This document shows, piece by piece, positions 42,874-51,897 of a stretch of DNA of 64,000 bases. Source of the stretch: Oxalobacteraceae bacterium (GTDB lineage: Bacteria > Pseudomonadota > Gammaproteobacteria > Burkholderiales > Burkholderiaceae_D); NCBI GenBank assembly GCA_030698225.1, contig JAUYNR010000016.1:1-64000 (forward strand), written 5' to 3'. A model generated the notes under the pieces. It searched no databases and had not been told where the DNA came from. It saw nothing but the letters and a program-made list of their open reading frames with translations. The translations under genes were made by a program, and so were the position numbers. The first letter of the stretch is position 1; every line of letters starts with the position of its first letter.

Positions 42874-44001
42874 ATGAAATTAGTCGGTTTAGTCGGTTGG
42901 CGTGGCATGGTTGGTTCGGTCCTGATGCAGCGTATGCAGGAAGAGGGCGATTTCGCCTATATCGAGCCGGTGTTTTTTTCGACATCGAATGCAGGCGGCG
43001 CAGCGCCCGCGATGGCGAAGAATGAAACGACATTGAAAGACGCGAGCGATCTTGATGCACTCAAGAAATGCGACATCATCATCACATGCCAGGGCGGCGA
43101 CTACACCACCGAGGTGTTCCCGAAATTGCGCGCGGCAGGCTGGAACGGCTACTGGATCGACGCTGCATCGAGCTTGCGGATGCAGGACGATGCGATCATC
43201 GTGCTGGATCCGGTGAACATGGGCGTCATCAGGACTGCGCTGGACAATGGCGTGAAAAATTATATCGGCGGCAATTGCACCGTGTCCTGCATGCTGATGG
43301 GCCTGGGCGGATTGTTCCAGCATGATCTGGTGGACTGGATGACCGCGATGACCTATCAGGCTGCCTCCGGCGGCGGCGCCCAGCACATGCGCGAATTGCT
43401 GACCCAGTTCGGTTCCATCAATGCTTCGGTCAAGGCGCTGCTGGACGATCCAGCTTCCGCGATCCTTGAAATCGACCGCCAGGTACTCGCGAAACAACAT
43501 GCACTTAGCGCGGATGAAACCAGGCAATTCGGCGTTCCGCTGGCCGGCAACCTGATCCCGTGGATCGACAAGGACATCGGCGGCGGCATGTCGCGCGAAG
43601 AATGGAAGGCTGGCGCTGAAACCAACAAGATCCTCGGCAAGGGCAAGGCATTCGGCTCCAGCGCGATTCCGGTGGATGGCTTGTGCGTGCGGGTCGGCGC
43701 GATGCGCTGCCATTCCCAGGCCCTGACCATCAAGCTGAAAAAAGACGTGCCGCTGGACGAAATCACCGACATCATCGCGCAGAATAATCAATGGGTGAAA
43801 GTGGTGCCGAACAATCGCGAAGCATCGATGCGGGACTTGACTCCCGCAGCGGTAACCGGCAGCCTGACCATTCCTGTAGGGCGCATGCGCAAGATGCAGA
43901 TGGGTGGCGAGTACCTTTCCGCATTCACCGTCGGCGACCAACTGCTATGGGGGGCGGCAGAACCATTGCGCCGCATGCTGCGGATATTGCTGGAAGCATA
44001 A
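42874..44001 (+). CDS. asd: Aspartate-semialdehyde dehydrogenase
   Basis: A 375-residue NADPH enzyme of the long, Gram-negative type that reduces aspartyl phosphate, leading to lysine, diaminopimelate, threonine and methionine. The dinucleotide loop [17 protein letters not shown] is at residues 5-21, the catalytic cysteine C135 lies in [18 protein letters not shown], and the substrate segment [16 protein letters not shown] is near 165. Essential for cell-wall precursor synthesis. A hairpin with a T-run follows, ending this transcription unit. Confidence 0.97.
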   Translation: MKLVGLVGWRGMVGSVLMQRMQEEGDFAYIEPVFFSTSNAGGAAPAMAKNETTLKDASDLDALKKCDIIITCQGGDYTTEVFPKLRAAGWNGYWIDAASSLRMQDDAIIVLDPVNMGVIRTALDNGVKNYIGGNCTVSCMLMGLGGLFQHDLVDWMTAMTYQAASGGGAQHMRELLTQFGSINASVKALLDDPASAILEIDRQVLAKQHALSADETRQFGVPLAGNLIPWIDKDIGGGMSREEWKAGAETNKILGKGKAFGSSAIPVDGLCVRVGAMRCHSQALTIKLKKDVPLDEITDIIAQNNQWVKVVPNNREASMRDLTPAAVTGSLTIPVGRMRKMQMGGEYLSAFTVGDQLLWGAAEPLRRMLRILLEA

Positions 44002-44024
44002 TTTTCTGTTGTTGATATGCAACA

Positions 44025-44068
44025 CCAACCCGCCGCATAATTCTTCGCAATAATGTTGGCGGGTTTTG
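44025..44068 (+). terminator. Rho-independent terminator after asd
   Basis: AACCCGCC (44027-44034) pairs with GGCGGGTT (44058-44065), followed by TTTG. It lies 24 bases after the asd stop. Confidence 0.7.
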
Positions 44069-44211
44069 CATATCAAGTGCTGGCCGTGCTTGGTGAGAAT
44101 GGTTCGCTTGCGCACCAAAGTTTGAAATGATATGTTGAGAGCCCTGAGCGAAATGTTGCTCTAGGGCAGTAATTATGTTTTTTGCAATATAAGCTAACCG
44201 TAAGCATAACT

Positions 44212-46995
44212 ATGCCAATCAATATGCATCCAAAAAGCGCGTCCACATTTGTTTCGTTTAGCTTGAAAACACTGGGCGTCGCTGTTGCTTCGGCCGCACT
44301 GTGTTCTGCAGCACATGCTGCCGGCTTGGGTAAATTGACGGTCCTGTCCGGTCTCGGACAACCGCTCAGGGCAGAAATCGAACTGTCCGCCACCTCTAAG
44401 GAAGAGGCCGGTTCTTTAGTTGCGAAATTGGCTCCTGTCGAGGCATTTCGACAAGCCAAAATTGACTTTAATCCGATTTTATTGTCATTGCGTTTCGTCA
44501 TTGAGCAGCGTGGAGGGCGGCAAGTCATCAGCATGACTTCATTGCAGCCAATCAACGAACCGTTCGTTGACGTACTGCTGGAGTTGGGCGGGAACAAAGG
44601 CCGCCTGATTCGCGAGTACACCTTTTTGCTGGATCCGGTTGATTTGCGCGTGAGTCAGAACGCACAGATAGTCGCGCCGGTGGCGCTGCCGCTTGAGTTG
44701 GCGCCGGCGGCTCCGGCTTCGACACCAGTATTACCCGTGGAACAGACGGCGGCACGCGCCGGCAATCCGGCGCCAAAAGCACGTTCCCGGGCAATTGAAG
44801 AGCCTAAATCCACCAGTTATAGAGTCAGGGATGGGGATACGCTGACCCGTGTTGCCACGAAATTCAAGCCGGAAGGTATTTCGCTGGACCAAATGCTGGT
44901 TGCGTTGTACCGGGCCAACCCGAGCGGATTTGTCGGCAATAACATGAACCGCATGCGGGCCGGCACTGTTTTGTCCGTTCCCGACGGCGATACCGCAGGC
45001 GGTGTGGCGCCGTCAGGCGCTTCCGCCGTCGTCGTCGCACAGGCCGCCGATTTCAATGCGTATCGCAACCAGCTTGCCGGCAAGATTGCCCGAGCCGCCG
45101 CAAAATCATCGGAAGCCACCAAACAAAGTGCGGTAGGCAAGATTGAGTCCAAAGTGGAGGAAACGCAGGCAACCGTTGCCGAATCAAAGGATAAACTGAG
45201 ATTATCCAAGGCGGACGCGGTGGCCGACAGCGCAGCCGGGGCGGCCAACGGAACCGCAGTTGGCGGCGAAAACCGGATTGCAGCCGATAAGGCGGCAGCA
45301 GAGGCAAATGCGCGCATCCAGAGCCTGGAGAAAAATATAAGCGACTTGCAAAAACTTCTCGAGATCAAGAATAAAGCGCTGAGCGAACAGCAACTCAATG
45401 CACAAACTGCACCGGAGCCAGCAAGCTCCGGTGCAGTTGCTCAGGCTGTCGCGCTGCAAACGCCGGCGCCGGTAAAAGCGAAAGCGATCGCTGCTGAGCC
45501 GATCGCCAAATCGAGCTTTATTGACGAGTTGCTGGACAATCCTTTATTGCTGCCCGGCGCCGGTATTCTGATCGCCATTCTGGGGGCCTTCGGCATCTAC
45601 AGTAATCGCCGCAGAAAGAAACCGCACAATAAGTTCGACGACAGCACGCTCGCTGCATCGAGCCTGCAAACGAATTCACTGTTTGGCTCGACCGGCGGCC
45701 AAAGCGTGGATACCAACAATAGCGTCTTCAATTCCAGTTTCTCACCGTCAGCCAGCCAGCTCGACGCCAATGAAGTCGATCCGGTCGCTGAGGCGGATGT
45801 GTATATTGCCTATGGGCGCGATGCCCAGGCGGAAGAAATCCTGAAGGAGGCTTTGCGGACACAACCGGACCGTCATCCGGTGCGCCTGAAGCTGCTGGAG
45901 ATTTATTCCAACCGTAAGGATTTGCGCTCTTTTGAGATGCTTGCCAGCGAGCTGTATGGGATGACGAAGGGGGAGTCCGACGAGTGGCACCAGGCGGCAC
46001 GGCTCGGTGCGGCGCTGGATCCGAATAATCCTTTATACGCGGGCGGTGCGCTGCCCGAAGATCTGGCTGCCAAGGCCGTAGCGTTGGGTGCAGCAACGAT
46101 GCCGCTGGAAGAACTCGATCCGGAAGCCATCCTGACCAACTCCCAATCGCGTCCCGATGTCGACATGGGGATGTTCGGATTCGATGATGTCGCGCCTGTG
46201 GAATCGAAGCCGGATTTTGCCAAATCGACCGATCCGGTTCCCGATTATCTAGCCGAGGCGGAGAATTCAATTTCGAATGGGCTGGATTTTGATTTGGGCG
46301 AGATTGCAGACGCTACCCCGGAATCCGTTACCCCGAAATCCGATGTTGCCGCGCTTGACGAAGCAGACAATAACGGCATTGATTTCAAAACTGCAGCCGT
46401 GGCGGAAACGGAACAGAAACAGGAGCCAGAGCCTGAATCGAAATTGGAAGCGCTGCCGGAATTGCTGCTGGAGCCGGAGCCGGATGCTGTGATTGCGGAG
46501 CCGGAAATTGCCACAGATCCGATGCCAGCCTCCAGCATTCCGAAGTTCGATTTGGGTGAAGTCGATTTTGATTTCCTGGGCAATACAACGGCCGATAAAC
46601 CGGAAACTGACCAGGATCTGCTGTCGCCGATGGCATCTGCGGATGAGATGCCTGCCGTACAGCCTGTAATGCAGGCAGAGCCTGAAGTCGAGTTTGAAGC
46701 GGAGGCGGATGCCGAGCCGGTTGGCGAGGGGCCGGAGTTCGATTTATCCGGAATCGATCTGGACTTTGATCCGGTCGAGCAACCAAGCCCGTCAACTCCG
46801 CCGGAGATGATGCCGGAGGTGCAAACCGATGCGGGTTTTGGCGATATGGAAATGTCGACGAAACTTGATCTGGCAGTTGCATATCAGGAAATCGGCGACA
46901 AGGAGGGGGCGCGTGAACTGCTCGATGAAGTGTTGAAAGATGGTTCGCCGGTGCAGATTGAAAAAGCCAAAATCATGCTGACCGAGCTGGCCTGA
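44212..46995 (+). CDS. fimV: FimV-family pole-organising / type IV pilus assembly protein
   Basis: A 927-residue inner-membrane protein. The frame opens at a TTG (44182) but the ATG at 44212 gives a signal peptide (LKTLGVAVASAALCSAAHAA). The periplasmic part starts GLGKLTVLSGLGQPLRAEIE, the FimV N-terminal domain, followed by a LysM peptidoglycan-binding domain near residues 202-260 (YRVRDGDTLTRVATKF). A coiled coil lies near 370-400, a single membrane segment near 442-465 (LLLPGAGILIAILGAFGIYS), then a long acidic cytoplasmic part and a C-terminal TPR-like segment near 880-926 (TKLDLAVAYQEIGDKEGARE). FimV localises pilus and motility machinery at the cell pole. Its place between asd and truA is typical of Burkholderiales. 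Confidence 0.93.
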   Translation: MPINMHPKSASTFVSFSLKTLGVAVASAALCSAAHAAGLGKLTVLSGLGQPLRAEIELSATSKEEAGSLVAKLAPVEAFRQAKIDFNPILLSLRFVIEQRGGRQVISMTSLQPINEPFVDVLLELGGNKGRLIREYTFLLDPVDLRVSQNAQIVAPVALPLELAPAAPASTPVLPVEQTAARAGNPAPKARSRAIEEPKSTSYRVRDGDTLTRVATKFKPEGISLDQMLVALYRANPSGFVGNNMNRMRAGTVLSVPDGDTAGGVAPSGASAVVVAQAADFNAYRNQLAGKIARAAAKSSEATKQSAVGKIESKVEETQATVAESKDKLRLSKADAVADSAAGAANGTAVGGENRIAADKAAAEANARIQSLEKNISDLQKLLEIKNKALSEQQLNAQTAPEPASSGAVAQAVALQTPAPVKAKAIAAEPIAKSSFIDELLDNPLLLPGAGILIAILGAFGIYSNRRRKKPHNKFDDSTLAASSLQTNSLFGSTGGQSVDTNNSVFNSSFSPSASQLDANEVDPVAEADVYIAYGRDAQAEEILKEALRTQPDRHPVRLKLLEIYSNRKDLRSFEMLASELYGMTKGESDEWHQAARLGAALDPNNPLYAGGALPEDLAAKAVALGAATMPLEELDPEAILTNSQSRPDVDMGMFGFDDVAPVESKPDFAKSTDPVPDYLAEAENSISNGLDFDLGEIADATPESVTPKSDVAALDEADNNGIDFKTAAVAETEQKQEPEPESKLEALPELLLEPEPDAVIAEPEIATDPMPASSIPKFDLGEVDFDFLGNTTADKPETDQDLLSPMASADEMPAVQPVMQAEPEVEFEAEADAEPVGEGPEFDLSGIDLDFDPVEQPSPSTPPEMMPEVQTDAGFGDMEMSTKLDLAVAYQEIGDKEGARELLDEVLKDGSPVQIEKAKIMLTELA

Positions 46996-47011
46996 TTGCT
47001 TGCGTTGTGAA

Positions 47012-47049
47012 CGACGGGCGCAGCGTTTTGCTGGCGCCCGTTTTATTTT
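47012..47049 (+). terminator. Rho-independent terminator after fimV
   Basis: CGGGCGCAGC-loop-GCTGGCGCCCG followed by TTTTATTTT, 17 bases after the fimV stop. It lies in the short gap before truA, so truA must have its own start of transcription or depend on readthrough. Confidence 0.85.
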
Positions 47050-47076
47050 CCGTTTTTGAGATTGGATGGATCTGAA

Positions 47077-47874
47077 TTGAAGCGCATTGCCCTCGGGATG
47101 CAGTACGACGGTTCACCCTGGTCCGGCTGGCAAACGCAGCCGGATGGCTGCACCGTCCAGGATGTGCTGGAAGCGGCGCTGAAAAAATTCACCCGGCACG
47201 AGATCGCCACCGTGTGCGCCGGCCGCACCGACGCAGGCGTTCATGCAATCGAGCAAGTCATCCATTTCGATACCGATATCAGTCGCGAAACCGCTTCCTG
47301 GGTGCGCGGCGTGAATGCTTTCCTGCCGCCATCGATTGCAGTGCGCTGGGCCTGCGAAGTCAGGCGTGACGGGGCTGACGATTTTCATGCGCGCTTTAGC
47401 GCCAGCGCGCGCACTTACCATTACGTTTTATACAATCATCCGGTCAGGTCGCCGCTGCTGTGCGGAAAAGTCGGCTGGGTATTTCGTCCGCTGGATGAAA
47501 GCAATATGCGGATCGCGGCCAGAGCGCTGATCGGCATGCATGATTTCTCCGCCTTCCGGGCCTCGCAATGCCAGGCAAAATCTCCGGTCAGGACCATGCA
47601 TGAGATCGATATTGCGCGCAAAGGAAATCTGATTGTGATTACCTTGCGTGCCAATGCTTTTCTGCATCATATGGTCAGAAACATTGTCGGCTCGCTGATA
47701 TCCATCGGCATCGGTAAAAAGCCGGCCGACTGGCTCAAGGAAGTACTCGAAGGCCGCGATCGCAAGTATGCGGCGCCGACATTCATGCCCGACGGGCTGT
47801 ATCTGGCGAAAATAGAATACGATCAAAAATGGCAGTTGCCGCAACAGGATCCGGATCTGCTGCCGTGGAGATAA
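47077..47874 (+). CDS. truA: tRNA pseudouridine synthase A
   Basis: A 265-residue enzyme modifying uridines 38-40 of the tRNA anticodon arm. No ATG is available at the right place: the conserved N-terminus [20 protein letters not shown] needs the TTG at 47077, which has GGATGG upstream; a longer TTG-started frame (47056) adds seven unlikely residues. Catalytic Asp52 lies in [12 protein letters not shown], and [33 protein letters not shown] and [17 protein letters not shown] are family blocks. In relatives trpF normally follows; here a repeat and a catabolic island follow instead. Confidence 0.95.
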   Translation: MKRIALGMQYDGSPWSGWQTQPDGCTVQDVLEAALKKFTRHEIATVCAGRTDAGVHAIEQVIHFDTDISRETASWVRGVNAFLPPSIAVRWACEVRRDGADDFHARFSASARTYHYVLYNHPVRSPLLCGKVGWVFRPLDESNMRIAARALIGMHDFSAFRASQCQAKSPVRTMHEIDIARKGNLIVITLRANAFLHHMVRNIVGSLISIGIGKKPADWLKEVLEGRDRKYAAPTFMPDGLYLAKIEYDQKWQLPQQDPDLLPWR

Positions 47875-47909
47875 GGCTGTTACTTGTCTTGCGAGTATCT
47901 TTATATGCA

Positions 47910-47987
47910 TGGGTATGCTGATTATTGCACCAATTTCCGCAATAATTCATTGGCATCTTAAAAATACGACATCCAGTATATTTTTTG
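47910..47987 (+). repeat. Dispersed ~76-nt structured repeat, copy 8
   Basis: Starts TGGGTATGCTGATTATTGC, has TTTCCGCAATAATTCATTGG and ends with AAAAATAC-N8-GTATATTTTTT. It lies exactly between truA and the catabolic island. Confidence 0.88.
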
Positions 47988-48025
47988 CATGAAATCCGTT
48001 GCACTGCGCGTGCTGGCGCACAAGT

Positions 48026-48835
48026 TCATTTGTTCATGATCCGGTCGCGCACCAGGCTGCGCGCCAGTTCGCCGCCGTCACCGCGCCAGAATTCGCGGTC
48101 GGCCAGGCGCACCCGCTCGGCCGCATTTGTCATGTGCTCGGCTGCAGCGGTGCGGGCCAGTTCCGGGTCGCCGGCGGCAATCGCGCTGACGATTTTCTCG
48201 TGTTCCTGGCGCACCTGGCTGGAAAAGTCCACGCGCCGCGCTTCGTTGGCGCGCGTCACCTTGATCGCCGAACGGGTCGGCTGGGCAAACATTTCGACGA
48301 ATTTGGCCCAGTAAGGATTGCCGGTCGCTTCGGCAATGCTGAGGTGGAAGCGCACGTCTTCCTCGACCCCGCTGACGCCGGCCGCCACCGCCTCTTCAAT
48401 CCGCCTTAGCGCATGCTCGATTTCCGCCAGCTGGCCCGGCGTGCGGCGCAGCGCCGCCAGCGCCGCCGTTTCCGACTCCAGCCCGCGCCGCACCTCGATT
48501 AAGTTCAGCAGCGATTGCACCGACTGCTCGGTCAACGCGTCCTCCTTGGCAAGCTGCGTACCCTCTGCCTTGCAGATGAAGGCGCCGCTGCCTTTGCGGG
48601 TGCTGAGTATGCCTTCGGCCTTGAGCAAGGCGATCGCTTCCCGCACCACGGTACGGCTGACGCCGAAATGCTGGGCCATCGCCTGCTCGGACGGCAGCCG
48701 GGTGCCCGGCGCCAGACGGTCGGCACGGATTTTCTGCAGCAGCTTGTCGGCCACGCGCGAGCCCAGCGTGCCGGTGGCAAAACCGGCGTGGTCGGTATCG
48801 GGGTCGGGCAGGGTAAATATCATCGTCGGGTCCAT
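48026..48835 (-). CDS. GntR/FadR-family (FCD) regulator of the tetronate operon
   Basis: About 269 residues from the ATG at 48835 (AGGA eight bases upstream; ATGs at 48844 and 48892 are possible). The N-terminal winged helix is LGSRVADKLLQKIRADRLAP with GTRLPSEQAMAQHFGVSRTV (recognition helix region), followed by a C-terminal FCD ligand domain of about 130 residues with the metal-binding His of FHLSIAEATGNPYW near residue 165. It is divergently placed in front of the ltnD operon and probably represses it until a tetronate intermediate binds. Repeated ATACAGCT motifs in the intergenic DNA are candidate binding sites. Confidence 0.9.
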   Translation of the reverse strand: MDPTMIFTLPDPDTDHAGFATGTLGSRVADKLLQKIRADRLAPGTRLPSEQAMAQHFGVSRTVVREAIALLKAEGILSTRKGSGAFICKAEGTQLAKEDALTEQSVQSLLNLIEVRRGLESETAALAALRRTPGQLAEIEHALRRIEEAVAAGVSGVEEDVRFHLSIAEATGNPYWAKFVEMFAQPTRSAIKVTRANEARRVDFSSQVRQEHEKIVSAIAAGDPELARTAAAEHMTNAAERVRLADREFWRGDGGELARSLVRDRIMNK

Positions 48836-48902
48836 GGCGTCCATCCTGGTGGGAAAAGCCGCGTTAAATTGCGCTGAAAGAGCGCATCGCAATTATACAA
48901 AT

Positions 48903-48961
48903 ATACAGCTTGACACGCGCAATTTCGATACATATCATACAGCTATACATGTTTCATACAG
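48903..48961. promoter_or_regulatory. Promoter and operator region of the tetronate operon
   Basis: TTGACA (48910-48915) and TATCAT (48933-48938) with a 17-base spacer form a strong sigma-70 promoter reading right. ATACAGCT occurs at 48903-48910 and again at 48937-48944, 34 bases apart, framing the promoter core; TCATACAG repeats at 48935 and 48954. The layout suits cooperative binding of the divergent GntR regulator. Confidence 0.6.
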
Positions 48962-49022
48962 ATTAAATTAAACCACAGCCGGGTCTTGTACCCGCAGTTT
49001 TTCTTAAATGGGAGCAGATCGA

Positions 49023-49928
49023 ATGGCGGAACAAATAAGCTGCGTCGGCGTAGTCGGCCTCGGTGCGATGGGCATGGGTATTGCGCAATCGTTGCTGCGC
49101 GCGGGCTTCGAGGTCCATGCCTGCGACGTGCGGCCGGAAGCGGTGCAAAAACTGGTCGATGCCGGTGCCCACGCGGCGGACTCGCCGGCGGCGCTGGCCG
49201 AAAAGGTCGAAGCGCTGCTGATCGTGGTCGTCAATGCGCAGCAGACCGAACAGGTGCTGTTCGGCGACAACGGCGCGGCGGCCCGCCTGAAGCCGGGCGC
49301 GGTGGTGATTGCCAGCGCCACCGTGGCGCCGGAGTTCGCCGAAGCGCTGGGCGCGCGGCTGCAGGCGCTGGGCCTGCGCTTTATCGATGCGCCGATCTCG
49401 GGCGGCGCGGCCAAGGCGGCGTCGGGCCAGATGTCGGTGATGGCGGCCGGTGCGCCGGAAACCTTCGCGCTCTGCAGCCGGCTGTTCGATGCGATCTGCT
49501 CCAAGTTGTACCGTCTGGGCGAGCAGCCCGGCCAGGGATCGAAGGTGAAGATGATCAACCAACTGCTGGCCGGCGTGCATATCGCGGCGGCGGCGGAAGC
49601 GATGGCGCTCGGCCTGCGCGCCGGCTGCGACCCCGATGCATTGTATGAAGTCATTTCGAACAGCGCCGGCAGCTCATGGATGTTCCGGAACCGCGTGCCG
49701 CATATTCTGGCCGGCGATTACACGCCGCTATCCTCGGTCAATATCTTCGTCAAGGATCTGGGCATCGTGCTGGACTATGCGAAGAAAAGCGTGTTCCCGC
49801 TGCCGTTGTCGGCCACCGCGCACCAGATGTTCATGCAGGCCTCGGCCGCCGGTCACGGCGGTGAGGACGATGCGGCGGTGGTGAAAGTATTCCCCGGCAT
49901 CACGCTGCCGGCTGCCAAGGCGCTCTGA
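49023..49928 (+). CDS. ltnD: L-threonate dehydrogenase
   Basis: A 301-residue NAD-dependent enzyme of the 3-hydroxyisobutyrate dehydrogenase family. The ATG at 49023 follows GGGAG by eight bases. The Rossmann loop VGVVGLGAMGMGIAQSLLRA is at residues 8-27, substrate-binding DAPISGGAAKAASGQMSVM near 125 and the catalytic Lys lies in GQGSKVKMINQLLAGVH near 178. In the tetronate pathway it oxidises L-threonate to 2-oxo-tetronate, feeding the OtnI-OtnK-OtnC steps encoded next. Family members share low specificity, so the name rests on both the sequence type and the operon. Confidence 0.87.
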   Translation: MAEQISCVGVVGLGAMGMGIAQSLLRAGFEVHACDVRPEAVQKLVDAGAHAADSPAALAEKVEALLIVVVNAQQTEQVLFGDNGAAARLKPGAVVIASATVAPEFAEALGARLQALGLRFIDAPISGGAAKAASGQMSVMAAGAPETFALCSRLFDAICSKLYRLGEQPGQGSKVKMINQLLAGVHIAAAAEAMALGLRAGCDPDALYEVISNSAGSSWMFRNRVPHILAGDYTPLSSVNIFVKDLGIVLDYAKKSVFPLPLSATAHQMFMQASAAGHGGEDDAAVVKVFPGITLPAAKAL

Positions 49929-49938
49929 GGGGATCGAG

Positions 49939-51225
49939 ATGACTGTGCTACTTGGATGCATTGCCGACGACTTCACCGGCGGCACCGATCTGGCGGGCAT
50001 GCTGGTGAAGGCCGGCATGCGCACCGTGCAACTGATCGGGACGCCGGCCGGGCCGCTGCCTTTCAATGCGGACGAGGTCGATGCGGTCGTGATCGCGCTG
50101 AAGTCGCGCACCAGCCAGGTCGATGAGGCGGTCGCCGAATCGCTGGCGGCGCTGCACTGGCTGCAGCAGGCTGGCTGCCAGCAGTTCTATTTCAAATACT
50201 GTTCGACCTTCGATTCGACGCCGCGCGGCAACATCGGCCCGGTGGCTGAGGCGCTGATGCAGGCGCTGGACACCGATTTCACGATCGCCTGTCCGGCCTT
50301 TCCTGCCAACGGCCGCACCATTTACAACGGTTACCTGTTCGTCGGCGACGCGTTGCTGAGCGAATCGGGCATGCGCAACCATCCGCTGACGCCGATGACG
50401 GATGCCAGTCTGGTGCGGGTGCTGCAGCAACAGGTAAGCGGCCAGGTCGGCCTGGCCGACTACGGCGTGGTTGAAAAAGGCGCAGCCGCCATCGGCGCAC
50501 GCTTTGCCGCATTGCGCGAGCAGGGCTGCAGCTTCGCGATCGTCGATGCGGTATCGGACCGCGACCTGGAGGCGATCGGCGCGGCCTGCGCCGACCTGCC
50601 TCTGGTGACCGGCGGCTCCGGCATCGCGCTCGGCTTGCCGGAAAATTTCCGCCGGCGCGGCTTGCTGGCACGCCAGGTCTCGGCCGATGCGCTGCCCGCC
50701 ACCGGCGGCCTGCGCGCGGTGATTTCCGGCAGCTGCTCGGTCGCCACCCAAAAGCAGGTCGCGCTGATGCGCGAGCAGGCGCCGGCATTTCATGTCGATC
50801 CGCTGCAACTGGCGCGCGGTGACGACGTGGTGGCCGCTGCGCTGGTCTGGGCCGCCGCGCATGTCGGTCAGGCGCCGGTGCTGATCTATGCGACGGCCAC
50901 GCCGGAAGCGGTGCGGACGGTGCAGGCGCAACTCGGGGTTGAGCGCGCCGGCGGCCTGGTCGAACAGGCGCTGGCGGAAATCGCGCTCGGCCTGGTCAAG
51001 CTGGGGGTAGGTCAGCTGATCGTCGCCGGCGGCGAAACCTCGGGTGCGGTGGTCAAGGCACTCGGCGTTTCCGGCTTGCGCATCGGACCGGAGATCGATC
51101 CGGGCGTGCCGTGGACCACGGCACTGCAGGAACAAAGCACCGCCTTGCCGCTGGCGCTGGCACTCAAGTCCGGCAATTTCGGCAGCGAGGATTTCTTTGT
51201 CAAGGCATGGAGCAGACTGTCATGA
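49939..51225 (+). CDS. otnK: 3-oxo-tetronate kinase
   Basis: A 428-residue kinase of the four-carbon acid sugar kinase (DUF1537) family. The N-terminal domain begins LLGCIADDFTGGTDLAGMLV with KYCSTFDSTPRGNIGPVAEA, and the C-terminal nucleotide-binding domain holds VISGSCSVATQKQVAL and VAGGETSGAVVKALGVSGLR. It phosphorylates 3-oxo-tetronate (from LtnD or DenD plus OtnI) to the 4-phosphate. GAGGGGATCGAG precedes the start, and the next gene overlaps by four bases. A second, different DUF1537 kinase is encoded at 55844. Confidence 0.9.
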   Translation: MTVLLGCIADDFTGGTDLAGMLVKAGMRTVQLIGTPAGPLPFNADEVDAVVIALKSRTSQVDEAVAESLAALHWLQQAGCQQFYFKYCSTFDSTPRGNIGPVAEALMQALDTDFTIACPAFPANGRTIYNGYLFVGDALLSESGMRNHPLTPMTDASLVRVLQQQVSGQVGLADYGVVEKGAAAIGARFAALREQGCSFAIVDAVSDRDLEAIGAACADLPLVTGGSGIALGLPENFRRRGLLARQVSADALPATGGLRAVISGSCSVATQKQVALMREQAPAFHVDPLQLARGDDVVAAALVWAAAHVGQAPVLIYATATPEAVRTVQAQLGVERAGGLVEQALAEIALGLVKLGVGQLIVAGGETSGAVVKALGVSGLRIGPEIDPGVPWTTALQEQSTALPLALALKSGNFGSEDFFVKAWSRLS

Positions 51226-51884
51226 GCATCGCGATTCACAGCAAGCCGGAAGAAGCGCGCCAGCGCGAGCAGATCGTCGCGTTCGGCCGCTCGCTGTTCG
51301 AGCGCGGCCTGACCGCCGGCAGCAGCGGCAACCTCAGCGTGCGGCTTGACGACGGCTGGCTGCTGACGCCGACCAACGCCTGCCTGGGCCGGCTCGATCC
51401 GGCGCGTCTGGCCAAGCTGGACTGGGACGGCCGCCTGATCGGCGGTGAGCCGCCCTCGAAAGAAGCTTTCTTGCACCGCGCGGTGTATCAGGAGCGCAGC
51501 GGCGCCGGTGCCATCGTGCATCTGCATTCGACCTATTCGGCCGCGGTATCCTGCATGTGCGGGCTGAATCATGCGGACTGCATTCCGCCGCTGACGCCGT
51601 ACTTCGTGATGAAAATCGGCCGCCTGCCGCTGCTGCCCTACCATCGCCCGGGTGACCCCGCGCTGGCCGGCGCGATCGGCGCTCTGGCGCGCAAGCACTC
51701 GTCGGTGCTGCTGGCCAATCACGGGCCGGTGGTGTCCGGCGCCACGCTCGAAGCCGCGGTGTACGCGGCCGAAGAACTGGAAGAAACCGCCAAACTGTTC
51801 CTGCTGTTGCGCGACGTGCCGACCCGGCCGCTCGACGCCCGGCAGATCGATGAACTCAAGTCGGCCTTCGGGCTCGACATTTAA
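51222..51884 (+). CDS. otnC: 3-oxo-tetronate 4-phosphate decarboxylase (class II aldolase family)
   Basis: A 220-residue metal-dependent enzyme of the class II aldolase/adducin family. Its ATG overlaps the otnK stop (ATGA); the upstream extension of the frame is not real. The zinc-binding region is AIVHLHSTYSAAV (H-x-H) near residue 95 with the third His in SSVLLANHGPVVSG near 160, and FERGLTAGSSGNLSVRLDDG near 25 is the phosphate-binding part. It converts 3-oxo-tetronate 4-phosphate to dihydroxyacetone phosphate and CO2, releasing a glycolytic intermediate. Fully intact. Confidence 0.9.
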   Translation: MSIAIHSKPEEARQREQIVAFGRSLFERGLTAGSSGNLSVRLDDGWLLTPTNACLGRLDPARLAKLDWDGRLIGGEPPSKEAFLHRAVYQERSGAGAIVHLHSTYSAAVSCMCGLNHADCIPPLTPYFVMKIGRLPLLPYHRPGDPALAGAIGALARKHSSVLLANHGPVVSGATLEAAVYAAEELEETAKLFLLLRDVPTRPLDARQIDELKSAFGLDI

Positions 51885-51897
51885 TCCGAGGTATGCC

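Noticed and set aside
4125-47987. Dispersed repeats read as integron attC sites or CRISPR repeats
   Set aside because: Copies are kilobases apart in both orientations, without an integrase, cas genes or regular spacers.
48985-49022. ltnD starting at the ATG at 49008
   Set aside because: The GGGAG used as ribosome-binding site lies within those codons; the ATG at 49023 fits both spacing and family length.
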